From Flavobacteriia bacterium (GTDB lineage Bacteria > Bacteroidota > Bacteroidia > Flavobacteriales_D > Crocinitomicaceae), in the NCBI GenBank assembly GCA_947462925.1, contig CANHQP010000017.1, forward strand, positions 1 through 64,000: DNA of 64,000 nt, given 5' to 3'. Numbering within the stretch: position 1 is the stretch's first letter; every line of letters starts with the position of its first letter. Under the pieces are notes generated by a model. That model saw only the letters and a list, made by a program, of their open reading frames with translations. It did no database searches and was not told the DNA's origin. Shown here in pieces: positions 35,619 through 44,834 of this stretch. The translations under genes were made by a program, and so were the position numbers.

Positions 35619-37175
35619 TTACAAATCAAACTTAATTCCTTGTGCCAAAGGCAAACTGTCAGAATAATTAATTGTATTCGTTTGTCTTCTCATGTAAACT
35701 TTCCAAGCATCAGAACCAGACTCACGTCCACCTCCCGTTTCTTTTTCACCTCCAAAAGCGCCTCCAATTTCAGCACCTGAAGTTCCGATGTTTACGTTTG
35801 CAATTCCACAATCTGAACCTGCAGCTGACAAAAATGCTTCTGCTTCTTTCAAGTTATTGGTCATAATTGCTGATGACAATCCTTGTGGAACACCATTTTG
35901 CAATGCAATCGCATCTTCAACAGTTCCACTATATTTCATCAAGTATAAAATCGGTGCAAAAGTTTCATGTTGTACGATAGCATATTCATTGCTTGCCTCA
36001 GCAATGGCTGGTTTTACATAGCATCCAGATTCATATCCTTCGCCTGTCAATACTCCACCTTCAACGATGATTTTTCCACCTTCTTCAACTACTTTTTGCA
36101 AAGCATTTTGATATGCTGCAACTGCATCTTTGTCAATCAATGGTCCAACGTGCATATTTTGATCCAATGGATTTCCAATTTTCAATTGTCCATAAGCTTT
36201 CACAATGGCATTTTTTACAGTTTCGTAAACGTCTTCATGAATAATCAATCTGCGAGTAGAAGTACATCTTTGTCCAGCAGTTCCGATTGCGCCAAATACA
36301 GCACCAGGAACCACAACTTTCAAATCAGCAGTTGGTGTGATAATAATCGCATTATTTCCTCCTAATTCAAGTAAAGAACGACCTAAACGCTCTCCTACTA
36401 CTTGTCCAACAGATTTTCCCATTCTAGTCGAACCTGTTGCAGAAATTAAAGGAACTCTTTTGTCTGCAGTCATTGCTTTTCCTAATTCAGGTCCGCCAAT
36501 CACCAAACAAGAAACACCTTCTGGAACATCGTTATCGGTAAATACTTCTTCTGCTATTTTTTGACAAGCAATGGCAGTCAAAGGTGTTTTTTCAGATGGT
36601 TTCCAAATACAAACATCACCACAAACCCACGCTAAAGCTGCGTTCCAACTCCAAACAGCCACAGGAAAATTAAATGCTGAAATAATTCCAACCAATCCTA
36701 GTGGATGATATTGTTCATACATTCTATGACTTGGTCGCTCAGAATGCATTGTTAATCCATATAATTGACGTGAAAGTCCAACTGCAAAATCACAGATGTC
36801 AATCATTTCTTGAACCTCACCCAAACCTTCTTGCAAAGATTTTCCCATTTCGTAGGAAACCAATTTTCCAAGTGGTTCTTTGTAATCTCTCAATTTATCT
36901 CCCAATTGTCTTACAATTTCACCACGTTTTGGTGCAGGAATTTGTCTCCAAACTTTGAAAGCTTCTTGAGATTTTAAGATTGCAGCTTCGTAATCCGCTT
37001 GAGATGCGGCAGAAACAGAAGCAATTAATTTTCCATCAACTGGAGAATAAGAGTCAATTTGTTCACCACTGGTGTTAAACCAATAACTTCCTGTTGAAGC
37101 TCCTGGATTGATGGATTCAATTCCTAATTGATCCAATATTTCTTGAATTTCAAGACCTGATTGCACGTTAGACAT
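35619..37175 (-). CDS. amaB: ALDH7-type aldehyde dehydrogenase (alpha-aminoadipic semialdehyde dehydrogenase-like)
   Basis: A 518-residue NAD(P)-dependent aldehyde dehydrogenase. The C-terminal GGGRESGSDAWKVYMRRQTN and SLPLAQGIKF are hallmarks of the ALDH7A1/antiquitin group, which oxidises alpha-aminoadipic semialdehyde (in equilibrium with piperideine-6-carboxylate) in lysine degradation. Catalytic residues are visible: the glutamate in LLELGGNNAI and cysteine in AGQRCTSTRRLI. A TAATTTTG element lies 30 bases upstream. The glutaryl-CoA dehydrogenase at 14974-16182 fits further down the same pathway. The gene symbol is by homology. Confidence 0.88.
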   Translation of the reverse strand: MSNVQSGLEIQEILDQLGIESINPGASTGSYWFNTSGEQIDSYSPVDGKLIASVSAASQADYEAAILKSQEAFKVWRQIPAPKRGEIVRQLGDKLRDYKEPLGKLVSYEMGKSLQEGLGEVQEMIDICDFAVGLSRQLYGLTMHSERPSHRMYEQYHPLGLVGIISAFNFPVAVWSWNAALAWVCGDVCIWKPSEKTPLTAIACQKIAEEVFTDNDVPEGVSCLVIGGPELGKAMTADKRVPLISATGSTRMGKSVGQVVGERLGRSLLELGGNNAIIITPTADLKVVVPGAVFGAIGTAGQRCTSTRRLIIHEDVYETVKNAIVKAYGQLKIGNPLDQNMHVGPLIDKDAVAAYQNALQKVVEEGGKIIVEGGVLTGEGYESGCYVKPAIAEASNEYAIVQHETFAPILYLMKYSGTVEDAIALQNGVPQGLSSAIMTNNLKEAEAFLSAAGSDCGIANVNIGTSGAEIGGAFGGEKETGGGRESGSDAWKVYMRRQTNTINYSDSLPLAQGIKFDL

Positions 37176-37204
37176 TTGCCCTTGTATTTTTAATTAATAG
37201 ACTA

Positions 37205-37212
37205 CAAAATTA
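37205..37212 (-). promoter_or_regulatory. -7 element of the ALDH7 gene
   Basis: TAATTTTG on the minus strand, 30 bases before the ATG at 37175. No clear -33 element. Confidence 0.45.
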
Positions 37213-37359
37213 CATGAATTATTTAACTCTTTAATTCAATTTTGAGAAATAAAAAAGTTAAGATTTTGAACTAATTTTAAGATAGAATACATAATACTGC
37301 ACGAGAATCGATTCTTTTTCTCTTAATCTCTTGTTAATTTTACTGTTTTCATCGCTCAA

Positions 37360-37392
37360 TTGTAATCTTTGGATTATAATTCCCTAAATTTG
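37360..37392 (+). promoter_or_regulatory. Promoter of tatA
   Basis: TTG (37360-37362), a 22-base spacer and TAAATTTG (37385-37392) match the Bacteroidota promoter layout. Transcription would start near 37399, 18 bases before the chosen ATG. Confidence 0.6.
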
Positions 37393-37416
37393 CAACAAAT
37401 TAAATTACAAAAAGAG

Positions 37417-37587
37417 ATGGGTAAGTTTGGTATGATGGAAATTATTCTGATTTTGGCAATTGTTGTTTTGCTATTCGGAGGTAAAAAAATTCCAGAATTA
37501 ATGAAAGGCCTTGGAAAAGGAATCAAAGAATTTAAAGATGCTTCTAAAGGAGAATCTTCAAGCACAGAAGTTGAAGAAAAAAAATAA
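37417..37587 (+). CDS. tatA: Twin-arginine translocase subunit TatA/TatE
   Basis: A 56-residue inner-membrane protein that forms the pore of the Tat system for folded proteins. It has one N-terminal helix ([19 protein letters not shown]), then the [16 protein letters not shown] amphipathic hinge typical of TatA, and an acidic tail. The ATG at 37417 is preceded by AAAGAG, and the promoter at 37360-37392 excludes the longer frame from 37369. gatA follows 18 bases later, so they share a transcript. No tatC is in the window. Confidence 0.93.
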   Translation: MGKFGMMEIILILAIVVLLFGGKKIPELMKGLGKGIKEFKDASKGESSSTEVEEKK

Positions 37588-37605
37588 GTTCTAAATTCCT
37601 ATTTC

Positions 37606-39018
37606 ATGTATCACAATTTTGCTGAGGTAAAGATCGCCCTTTCTTCGGGTAAATCTGTTTTGGATATCGTTGAAGAATACCTTCTAAATATCAGTCAAAA
37701 CAAAGACCTAAATGCTTTCTTGGAAGTTTTTGAAGATTCTGTGCGCCAACAAGCCGCAGCTGTCGATTTAAAAATCAAAGCAGGAAATGCAGGCAAACTT
37801 GCTGGTCTAGTAGTTGGAATCAAAGACAATATTTGTTTTAAAGGTCATAAAGTTTCCGCCTCCTCAAAAATCCTTGAAGGTTTTGAATCACTTTACACTG
37901 CCACAGCGCTCCAAAGATTAATTGACGAAGACGCTGTTGTGATTGGTCGCTTAAATTGTGATGAATTTGCAATGGGAAGCTCCAATGAAAATTCAGCTTT
38001 TGGACCTGTGTTAAACCCCGTGAATAGAAAAACTGTCCCTGGTGGTTCATCAGGTGGTTCTGCCGCTGCAGTCGCTGCACATTTGTGCACGGTAGCTTTG
38101 GGAAGTGATACAGGAGGGTCAATTCGTCAGCCTGCTTCTTTCACCGGAACATTTGGAATAAAACCAACTTATGGTAGGATTAGTCGTTATGGTTTGATTG
38201 CTTATGCATCTTCATTTGATCAGATTGGCGTTTTTTCTAATTCTTTAGAAGACAACGCATTGGTTACAGAAATCATGGCTGGTTCAGATGAATTTGACAG
38301 TACGGCTTCTTCAAAACCAGTTGGAAATTACCACCCTGAAAATCAAATTGGCAAAAAACGAATCGCTTTCATCCAAGAAAGTTTTGAAACTGATGGAATC
38401 AATCCAGAAGTGAAAAATAGAATGTTGGAAATCATTGAAAAACTAAAATCGGAAGGACATGTCGTAGAGCCTGTTTCTTTCCCTTATTTAGATTATATGG
38501 TTCCAACTTATTACGTTTTGACAACCGCTGAAGCTTCCTCCAATTTATCTAGATTTGATGGTGTTCATTATGGACACAGAGCAGCAAATGCAAAAGGTGT
38601 TGAAGCAACTTACAAAGAATCAAGAACAGAAGGTTTTGGACCTGAAGTTTTGAGAAGAATCATGGCTGGAACATTTGTTTTATCTCATGGATATTATGAT
38701 GCGTATTACACTAAAGGTCAAAAAGTAAGACGTGTTTTACAAAATAAAACCAAAGAAATTTTCAATGATTTTGATTTTATTTTAACTCCCACTACTCCAT
38801 CTTCTGCATTTGAATTAAACGCTGTTTCGGATCCAATTCAAATGTATTTACAAGATATTTTTACGGTTCACGCCAATTTAACTGGAAATCCAGCTATTTC
38901 ACTTCCTTTTGGAAAAACAGCTGAAAACATGCCCTTTGGAATTCAAGTAATGGCCAAACCGTTTGAAGAAAAAGTACTTTATGATTTTTCTTCCTATTTA
39001 GAAAAAATTACGCTGTAA
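37606..39018 (+). CDS. gatA: Aspartyl/glutamyl-tRNA amidotransferase subunit A
   Basis: Amidase subunit of GatCAB, which makes Gln-tRNA(Gln) or Asn-tRNA(Asn) by transamidation of mischarged tRNA. The amidase-signature triad Ser-cisSer-Lys is visible: lysine in GIKDNI (about residue 75), then PGGSSGGSAAAVA and DTGGSIRQPAS near 145-175. Length (470 residues) is normal. It directly follows tatA; gatB and gatC are not in the window. A lytic transglycosylase gene follows after 57 bases. Confidence 0.95.
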   Translation: MYHNFAEVKIALSSGKSVLDIVEEYLLNISQNKDLNAFLEVFEDSVRQQAAAVDLKIKAGNAGKLAGLVVGIKDNICFKGHKVSASSKILEGFESLYTATALQRLIDEDAVVIGRLNCDEFAMGSSNENSAFGPVLNPVNRKTVPGGSSGGSAAAVAAHLCTVALGSDTGGSIRQPASFTGTFGIKPTYGRISRYGLIAYASSFDQIGVFSNSLEDNALVTEIMAGSDEFDSTASSKPVGNYHPENQIGKKRIAFIQESFETDGINPEVKNRMLEIIEKLKSEGHVVEPVSFPYLDYMVPTYYVLTTAEASSNLSRFDGVHYGHRAANAKGVEATYKESRTEGFGPEVLRRIMAGTFVLSHGYYDAYYTKGQKVRRVLQNKTKEIFNDFDFILTPTTPSSAFELNAVSDPIQMYLQDIFTVHANLTGNPAISLPFGKTAENMPFGIQVMAKPFEEKVLYDFSSYLEKITL

Positions 39019-39075
39019 AGCGAAGCATTAATTAACTGAAAGCATTATTTTAGGCTTTCGATAGAAGCTATTGTT

Positions 39076-40848
39076 ATGAAAAATTGCTTGTCCGTATTAT
39101 TAATTTTTGTTAGTTTTTCTAGTTTAAATTCTCAAACTAGAACACCAAAACCAGCAGTAAAAGACAGCATCAGTAGTGAAGCTTTTATGCGCGTAATTGA
39201 TGAAACCTTAAATGCATATTACGCCGATTTTGCCAATCAATCCAATTTTGACTCAATTATCAATGCATTGGAATATGAGCCAAATACAATTCCGGTGGTT
39301 TCTGATGAAGTTTACTGTCAGAGATTAGAGAAAATGAGTGAAATGACACCATTTCATTTAGATTGTAATTCAATATCTCTCTCAACAATCCGCTTTTTTG
39401 CAAGCAATCGAAGAAGTTTTGCTAAGGTCGTTTTAGGTCGATCTGCTCTTTATTTTGACATGTATGAAGAAGCTTTAGCAAAGTATGATTTACCTATTGA
39501 ATTAAAATATTTATCGGTTATCGAAAGTGGATTACGACCACAAATAAAATCTCCAGCTGGAGCTTTGGGTTTGTGGCAATTCATGTATGGAACAGGTAAA
39601 ATGTATGGTTTAAATGAAAATTCATATATCGATGAGCGCATGGATCCTGTCAAAGAAACAGATGCGGCATGTCGTTATCTCAAGAAACTTTTCGGAATTT
39701 ATGGTGATTGGAATTTAGCTTTAGCTGCTTATAATGCAGGTCCAGGAAACATTAATAAAGCAATTCGCCGTTCTGGTGGCAAACGAACTTATTGGGAAGT
39801 AAGGCCTTTTCTTCCACGTGAAACTCAAGGATATGTACCTAATTTTATCGCAGCTGCTTATTTATTAACTTACCACGCAGAGCACAACATTGAACCAGCT
39901 CCTGCCAAAATTCATTATTACCAACTTGACACCATGTGTCTAACAAAAGGTGTCCACATGTCAACAATTGCGAGCTTAATTGATTGGACTGTAGATGATA
40001 TTAAAACATTAAATCCTGTTTATAAAGCACAATATATTCCATTGACTCAACCAAATCAATGCATTTCCGGACCATTGACTAAAATTGGAAAATTAGTGAG
40101 TTTGGAGGATTCATTGTATAAACTAGAAAATAGTTTGTACGGTTCAGCTGGTAAATTAACTCCACTTCCTGTTGAAAGTATAGCAGATACGAACGAAGTA
40201 GTTGCGGTAGAAGCACCAGTGAATCCCAACAACAAAGAGTATGTTTATCACAAAGTAAAATCTGGGGAAACTTTAAGTTCCATTGCTAGAAAATACAATG
40301 TAACAAATAGTCAAATTACGAAATATAATAGATTGAGAAGTTCACGTGTTACCAAAGGTCAGACCTTAAAAATTCCACAAAAAACGACAACAACAATTGT
40401 CCCTCCTGTAATTACTGCTCCTATCAAAAAAGACAGCCTCTCAATGACTATGGGAACGATCTATTATGACTCTTCTGTAACAGTGTTTCACATTGTGCAA
40501 CGAAACGAAAGTTTAACAGTCATTGCTGGAAAATACAACACCACTGTTGAGAAAATTAAAGAACTAAATGGGTTGAAAGACAATTGGTTAAATATTGGTC
40601 AAAAACTTAAAGTAAACACAGTTATCAAGCTTTCCAAGCCTGGATTAGTAAAAAAAGAAGTCATTAAAGTAGAACCAACTCCTGTGGTTCCAAAAGCTGA
40701 AGTAAAAAAATATTACAAAGTAAAATCTGGCGATTTGTTTGGCAGAATAGCTGATAAACACGGATTAACGCCGGCGCAATTGCAAAAATTAAATCCAGGT
40801 ATCAAGCCAGATAGAATTAATGTTGGTCAAGAAATTCGTGTAAAATAA
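39076..40848 (+). CDS. mltD: Membrane-bound lytic murein transglycosylase D-like, three LysM domains
   Basis: A 590-residue exported protein (signal peptide about 1-19) that cleaves peptidoglycan glycan strands. The SLT domain has the catalytic glutamate Glu150 in VIESGLRP, then SPAGALGLWQFM and ALAAYNAGPGNINKAI. Three C-terminal LysM modules bind peptidoglycan at about residues 389-434, 470-513 and 546-590, separated by Thr/Pro-rich linkers. It resembles MltD without a lipobox cysteine. Gene order with tatA-gatA suggests one transcript. The name is by family and not proven function. Confidence 0.88.
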   Translation: MKNCLSVLLIFVSFSSLNSQTRTPKPAVKDSISSEAFMRVIDETLNAYYADFANQSNFDSIINALEYEPNTIPVVSDEVYCQRLEKMSEMTPFHLDCNSISLSTIRFFASNRRSFAKVVLGRSALYFDMYEEALAKYDLPIELKYLSVIESGLRPQIKSPAGALGLWQFMYGTGKMYGLNENSYIDERMDPVKETDAACRYLKKLFGIYGDWNLALAAYNAGPGNINKAIRRSGGKRTYWEVRPFLPRETQGYVPNFIAAAYLLTYHAEHNIEPAPAKIHYYQLDTMCLTKGVHMSTIASLIDWTVDDIKTLNPVYKAQYIPLTQPNQCISGPLTKIGKLVSLEDSLYKLENSLYGSAGKLTPLPVESIADTNEVVAVEAPVNPNNKEYVYHKVKSGETLSSIARKYNVTNSQITKYNRLRSSRVTKGQTLKIPQKTTTTIVPPVITAPIKKDSLSMTMGTIYYDSSVTVFHIVQRNESLTVIAGKYNTTVEKIKELNGLKDNWLNIGQKLKVNTVIKLSKPGLVKKEVIKVEPTPVVPKAEVKKYYKVKSGDLFGRIADKHGLTPAQLQKLNPGIKPDRINVGQEIRVK

Positions 40849-41466
40849 GTGGATGAATCTATTGAAAATATCATTTTCGATTTAGGCGGTGTTATCTTAA
40901 ATATCGATTATCAACTGACTGAAAATGCTTTTAAATCATTGGGATTAAAGGATTTTGATTCGATGTACACCCAAGCTGCACAATCAGGTTTATTTGACAA
41001 TTACGAAAAAGGAGATTGTTCTACCCCCTATTTTATCAATGCACTGCTAGATTTTTTACCTCCAAATACGAGCGCGAATAAAGTGGTGGCCGCATGGAAT
41101 GCCATGATTTTAGATTTTCCAATACAAAATTTAGAATTGCTACAAAAACTCAAAAGTAACTATAGAATCTTTCTTTTAAGTAACACCAATGATATCCATT
41201 TACAAGCTGTCAATAGAGCACTAAATAAGGTTTCTAAGGAAAAAAACCTAGATCCTTTTTTCGAAAAAACCTATTATTCTTTTGAAATGGGAATGAGAAA
41301 ACCAGATGCTGAAATTTTCAGTAAAGTTTGTTTGGACAATGATTTGGACGTAAGTAAAACCTTGTTTATTGACGATACTGAACGACACATACTAGGCGCC
41401 AAAAGCGTTGGACTTAACACGCATTTTTTAACTCGGGGAAAAACTATTTCTCAGCTTTTTTCTTGA
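40849..41466 (+). CDS. HAD family hydrolase
   Basis: A 205-residue HAD phosphatase-like protein. Motif I is IIFDLGGVILNID (nucleophile aspartate), motif II LLSNTND, motif III GMRKPDAEIF and motif IV FIDDTERHI, with a small helical cap. It starts at GTG immediately after the transglycosylase stop codon, so translation is coupled. Its 3' end overlaps the convergent methylmalonyl-CoA epimerase gene by 16 bases. The substrate is not evident. Confidence 0.9.
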   Translation: MDESIENIIFDLGGVILNIDYQLTENAFKSLGLKDFDSMYTQAAQSGLFDNYEKGDCSTPYFINALLDFLPPNTSANKVVAAWNAMILDFPIQNLELLQKLKSNYRIFLLSNTNDIHLQAVNRALNKVSKEKNLDPFFEKTYYSFEMGMRKPDAEIFSKVCLDNDLDVSKTLFIDDTERHILGAKSVGLNTHFLTRGKTISQLFS

Positions 41467-41852
41467 CACAATTCAACCAAAATTCCATCTGTCGATTTTG
41501 GATGTAAAAACGCAATTATTTTATTGTCTGCACCAGACTTTGGAGTTAAATTAATCAATTCAAAACCCTCACCTTTCAATCTTTCAATCTCTGAGTAAAT
41601 ATCTGTTACATCAAATGCAATGTGATGAATTCCTTGTCCTTTTTTGGCAATAAATTTAGCAATAGGACTGTCATCTGTAGTTGCTTGTAGCAATTCAATT
41701 TTGGATTCTCCAATTTTATAAAAAGCTGTCTTGACTCCTTCCGATTCAACCTCTTCCATTTTATAGCAAGCGCTACCTAATAATTTTTCGTAGATTTTGG
41801 CAGATTCTTCGATATTCGATACAGCAATTCCTAAATGTTCAATTTTATTCAT
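41451..41852 (-). CDS. mce: Methylmalonyl-CoA epimerase
   Basis: Interconverts (R)- and (S)-methylmalonyl-CoA, linking propionyl-CoA to succinyl-CoA. A 133-residue vicinal-oxygen-chelate fold with two beta-alpha-beta units: KIEHLGIAVSNIEESAKIY at the N-terminus and GIHHIAFDVTD midway; the histidines and the C-terminal LVELCQ glutamate form the metal site. Orphan gene; no mutase is in the window. Its end overlaps the HAD gene on the other strand by 16 bases. Confidence 0.9.
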   Translation of the reverse strand: MNKIEHLGIAVSNIEESAKIYEKLLGSACYKMEEVESEGVKTAFYKIGESKIELLQATTDDSPIAKFIAKKGQGIHHIAFDVTDIYSEIERLKGEGFELINLTPKSGADNKIIAFLHPKSTDGILVELCQEKS

Positions 41853-41862
41853 TTCTTAGATA

Positions 41863-42660
41863 TTATCCTCTGAAAAACTTTTCTGTTTTGTTGTCGAAAT
41901 TGATGTAATAGGCGCCTTTAAGCAGGTTTTCGCAATCAACTGATGTACCACTTCCTTTTTTCACAATGTTTCCGTACGCATCAAAGATTTCGTATTTCGT
42001 TTCAACTGGCTTTCCATTGGTTGTAAATTGAATGGACGTTTTTACAATGACAGGGGATTTTTGAACTCCTGGAATCTGCGATTTAAACTTAACTTCTTTA
42101 GAAATTCGTTTTTCATCAGTGTGATCAATTTGAACTACACGCAATGTGTTTTCACCAGAATGCGGTGCAATTTGTAATTCATAATTGTTAGGTCCAATTG
42201 TTCCTTTTCCTTGTATTTCTCCAACTTGAACCCATTTGTCCCAACGATATTGTTCTACAAAAAATGGTAATTTTCCTTTTTCACCAGTTGTTGTCCAACT
42301 GATTTTTCCGTCAGAATTTACATTAATCGCTGTTACAACAAAGGTACTTCTTGGCAACAAAACTTCAGGATTCAAAATTTTTGGTTTACAGCTTTCGCTG
42401 TGTTCAATTACAATAAAAAGCGGCTCTCCAATGGCGATATTGAACAAAGAAAAATCTATTTCAAAAGCGCTCGTTCCGGTTCCTCCGGGCATAACATCGC
42501 CATTCACAGTAACCTTCGAAACACAAAAACCAAATCCATCTTCATTTTCCGGATTTTGAACATAAAGGTTCTTGCCCTGATAAGTTCCTTCTATCGACAA
42601 AGTGGCATTTGCAATAACTTGAAAAAACAAGACCAAACAAAAAGTAAAAAGAATTCTCAT
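41863..42660 (-). CDS. Hypothetical exported protein with a C-terminal sorting-like domain
   Basis: A 265-residue protein with a signal peptide (about 1-20) and a body of beta-rich, Ig-like character; cysteines near residues 48 and 90 could pair. The last 60 residues (TKYEIFDAYGNIVKKGSG to the KTEKFFRG end) resemble the strand pattern of T9SS type A sorting domains, but the usual NP motif is missing, so this is uncertain. I chose the ATG at 42660 over a GTG at 42669. It lies ten bases after the epimerase gene on the same strand. Function is unknown. Confidence 0.55.
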   Translation of the reverse strand: MRILFTFCLVLFFQVIANATLSIEGTYQGKNLYVQNPENEDGFGFCVSKVTVNGDVMPGGTGTSAFEIDFSLFNIAIGEPLFIVIEHSESCKPKILNPEVLLPRSTFVVTAINVNSDGKISWTTTGEKGKLPFFVEQYRWDKWVQVGEIQGKGTIGPNNYELQIAPHSGENTLRVVQIDHTDEKRISKEVKFKSQIPGVQKSPVIVKTSIQFTTNGKPVETKYEIFDAYGNIVKKGSGTSVDCENLLKGAYYINFDNKTEKFFRG

Positions 42661-42849
42661 CAAAAACACTTTGATAGTAAGTATATAAGAATTACAAGTT
42701 TACTGTTTTTTATTGTAAAACCAAAGAAAAAGCTTCGTGGAGAGTTAATTTTTACGCCTTAAATAAATCTTGTTGCTTTTAAACAATCACAAGATGAAAT
42801 CTATTTTTTGATATTCAAAATCTTTATCTTCGCATTCAAAATAAATAAG

Positions 42850-44124
42850 ATGTTGGTTTTTAAATTTGGTGGTGCGTCCGTTAAAAATGCTGAAGCAATT
42901 CAAAATGTTTCAAAAATCCTATCGTTGTACGCAACAGAAAAAAGATTGGTAGTAATCTCTGCTATGGGAAAAACGACCAATGCACTTGAAGAAATCGTAC
43001 AAGCACTTTGGGATAAAAATGTTTCAACTTATAAATACTTGGTGGAAGAAACTTATAATTTCCACTTAAAAATCTTAAATCAACTTTTCAAAGAACATCA
43101 TTATGCTGTTCATCAAGAGGTTGAATCTGTTTTCGATTTTCTAAGAAACAAAATTGACCAACCAATTTCTGATAATTTTGATTTCGAATACGACCAAATT
43201 GTTTCGCTCGGTGAAATTTTAAGTACACTTATTGTTGATGCTTATTTGAGAGAAGAAGGTCATTTATCTGTATGGGCAGACACAAGAAAATTGATTCGGA
43301 CGGACCGCCAGTACAGAGATTCAAATGTTGATTGGACAAAAACCCAAGAATTGATTAATGAAAGATTGCTTCCATTGTATAAATCAGCAAAACTAGTTGT
43401 AACGCAAGGTTTTATTGGACATACGTCTGAAGGTTTTACAACAACTTTAGGTAGAGAAGGATCTGACTATACAGCTGGTATACTGGCATATTGCACAGAT
43501 GCGAAAAGCGTGACCATTTGGAAAGACGTCCCAGGAATGTTGAATGCAGATCCAAAATGGTTTGAAAACACAATCAAATTGGAACAAATTTCCTTCAAGG
43601 AAGCGATAGAATTGGCATATTATGGTGCATCAGTTATTCATCCGAAAACAATCAAACCGTTACAAAACAAGCAAATATCTTTGTATGTAAAATCATTCAT
43701 TGATCCAAGCGCCGCAGGAACAGTCATTCAATCTTCTATGGATTATGACCACCTGATTCCATCATTTATTTTTAAATTAGAGCAGGTTTTATTTTCAATT
43801 ACACCAAAAGATTTCTCTTTTATTGTTGAAGAGAACTTGAGCGACATTTTTGAAACACTTTCTAAATCAGGAATTAAAATCAATTTGATGCAAAATTCTG
43901 CCTTGAGTTTTTCTTTTGCCGTCGATCAAAATAAAATCAATATTGACAAAGTTTTAGATCTTTTCAAAGATAAGTACGAAGTAAAATTCAATGCAAATTT
44001 GGAGTTAATCACCATCAGACATTACGACGACGAAACGATTACCAAAATGATTCACAATAAGACAGTATTGATTGAGCAAAAAACAAGACAAACAGTACGC
44101 TTTTTGGCAAGAAAAATTGATTAA
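42850..44124 (+). CDS. Aspartokinase
   Basis: Phosphorylates aspartate at the head of lysine, threonine and methionine biosynthesis. The 424-residue protein has the N-terminal VFKFGGASVKNAEAIQNV motif and a central TLGREGSDYTAGILA ATP/aspartate site, with LNADPKWFENT. The C-terminal ~120 residues look like regulatory ACT domains, so feedback control by an amino acid is expected, but which one is not visible. The ATG at 42850 was chosen since 42808 starts in poor coding sequence. The last four bases overlap the convergent S4 gene. No homoserine dehydrogenase domain is fused. Confidence 0.92.
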   Translation: MLVFKFGGASVKNAEAIQNVSKILSLYATEKRLVVISAMGKTTNALEEIVQALWDKNVSTYKYLVEETYNFHLKILNQLFKEHHYAVHQEVESVFDFLRNKIDQPISDNFDFEYDQIVSLGEILSTLIVDAYLREEGHLSVWADTRKLIRTDRQYRDSNVDWTKTQELINERLLPLYKSAKLVVTQGFIGHTSEGFTTTLGREGSDYTAGILAYCTDAKSVTIWKDVPGMLNADPKWFENTIKLEQISFKEAIELAYYGASVIHPKTIKPLQNKQISLYVKSFIDPSAAGTVIQSSMDYDHLIPSFIFKLEQVLFSITPKDFSFIVEENLSDIFETLSKSGIKINLMQNSALSFSFAVDQNKINIDKVLDLFKDKYEVKFNANLELITIRHYDDETITKMIHNKTVLIEQKTRQTVRFLARKID

Positions 44125-44495
44125 TCCCAATTTAAATAGTCTTCGATGTCTTTCCGATCATGTTTGGATGGTCTGCCAGTACCATACTCTCTGTAAGCAC
44201 TTTGCGCTATTTGATAGGTTTTATATTTTTCGATTTCCTCAGCTGGTGTAACATCAACAATGTATTCAGCAACTAATTTTGGACCAACTCGCTTCTCTAA
44301 CAATTGGATGATTTTATAGGAAAAAACAGCAGTGTTTTTATAAACATAAATATAATCACCCACCTTTACATCACGTGCTGGTTTTACCTGGGATTGGTTT
44401 AGTTTAATTTTTCCTTTTGATATCAATTCCGAGGCCTGTGAGCGTGTTTTTGCTATTCGCACGGCCCACACAAATTTATCAACCCTGCAACTCAT
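44121..44495 (-). CDS. S4 domain RNA-binding protein (Hsp15-like)
   Basis: A 124-residue basic protein with an S4 RNA-binding domain (RVDKFVWAVRIAKTRSQASELIS, then GKIKLNQSQVKPARDVKVGD) and a charged C-terminal tail (RPSKHDRKDIEDY). It matches the Hsp15/RqcH-partner type of small S4 proteins that bind stalled ribosomal subunits. It overlaps the upstream MmcQ gene by 17 bases (co-transcribed) and the aspartokinase stop by four bases. Confidence 0.88.
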   Translation of the reverse strand: MSCRVDKFVWAVRIAKTRSQASELISKGKIKLNQSQVKPARDVKVGDYIYVYKNTAVFSYKIIQLLEKRVGPKLVAEYIVDVTPAEEIEKYKTYQIAQSAYREYGTGRPSKHDRKDIEDYLNWD

Positions 44496-44829
44496 TTTGA
44501 AGCTTTTTTGTCAGTTTTAAAAACACCTGCTGATATGAATGGGCAATCAATTCATAAATCAACTTATCAGAAACATCGCTATTGATTTTGACGGTATTCC
44601 ACAGCGACTTATTCATATGAAAACCAGGAGTAATTCCTTCGTGCTGTTCTCTCAGCAAAACTGCATTTTCAGGATCGCATTTAAGATTGATTGAATTAAA
44701 TGAATCAACGTCTAACAACGCAAACATTTTACCCATTACTTTAAAAACCAAAGTCTTTTGATCAAAAGGAAAACCTTCGGAAGTTCCTTTCAAACTCAAA
44801 CAATAAGACCTTAATTCTTCAATATTCAT
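44479..44829 (-). CDS. MmcQ/YjbR family protein
   Basis: A 116-residue cytoplasmic protein of the MmcQ/YjbR fold (LRSYCLSLKGTSEGFPFDQKTLVFKVMGKMFALLDV), a small double-wing-like fold sometimes proposed to bind DNA. The C-terminal LIAHSYQQVFLKLTKK is typical. Just downstream of the desaturase gene (five-base gap), so it is likely transcribed with it. Function is not established. Confidence 0.85.
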   Translation of the reverse strand: MNIEELRSYCLSLKGTSEGFPFDQKTLVFKVMGKMFALLDVDSFNSINLKCDPENAVLLREQHEGITPGFHMNKSLWNTVKINSDVSDKLIYELIAHSYQQVFLKLTKKLQNELQG

Positions 44830-44834
44830 TTGGA

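Noticed and set aside
39810-39825. TCTTCCACGTGAAACT, a 14/16 parS-like match inside the lytic transglycosylase gene
   Set aside because: It encodes the LPRETQ segment, which is conserved in the SLT family, so coding constraint explains it. It is 9 kb from the parS cluster and misses two bases, one of them in the outer TGTT arm.
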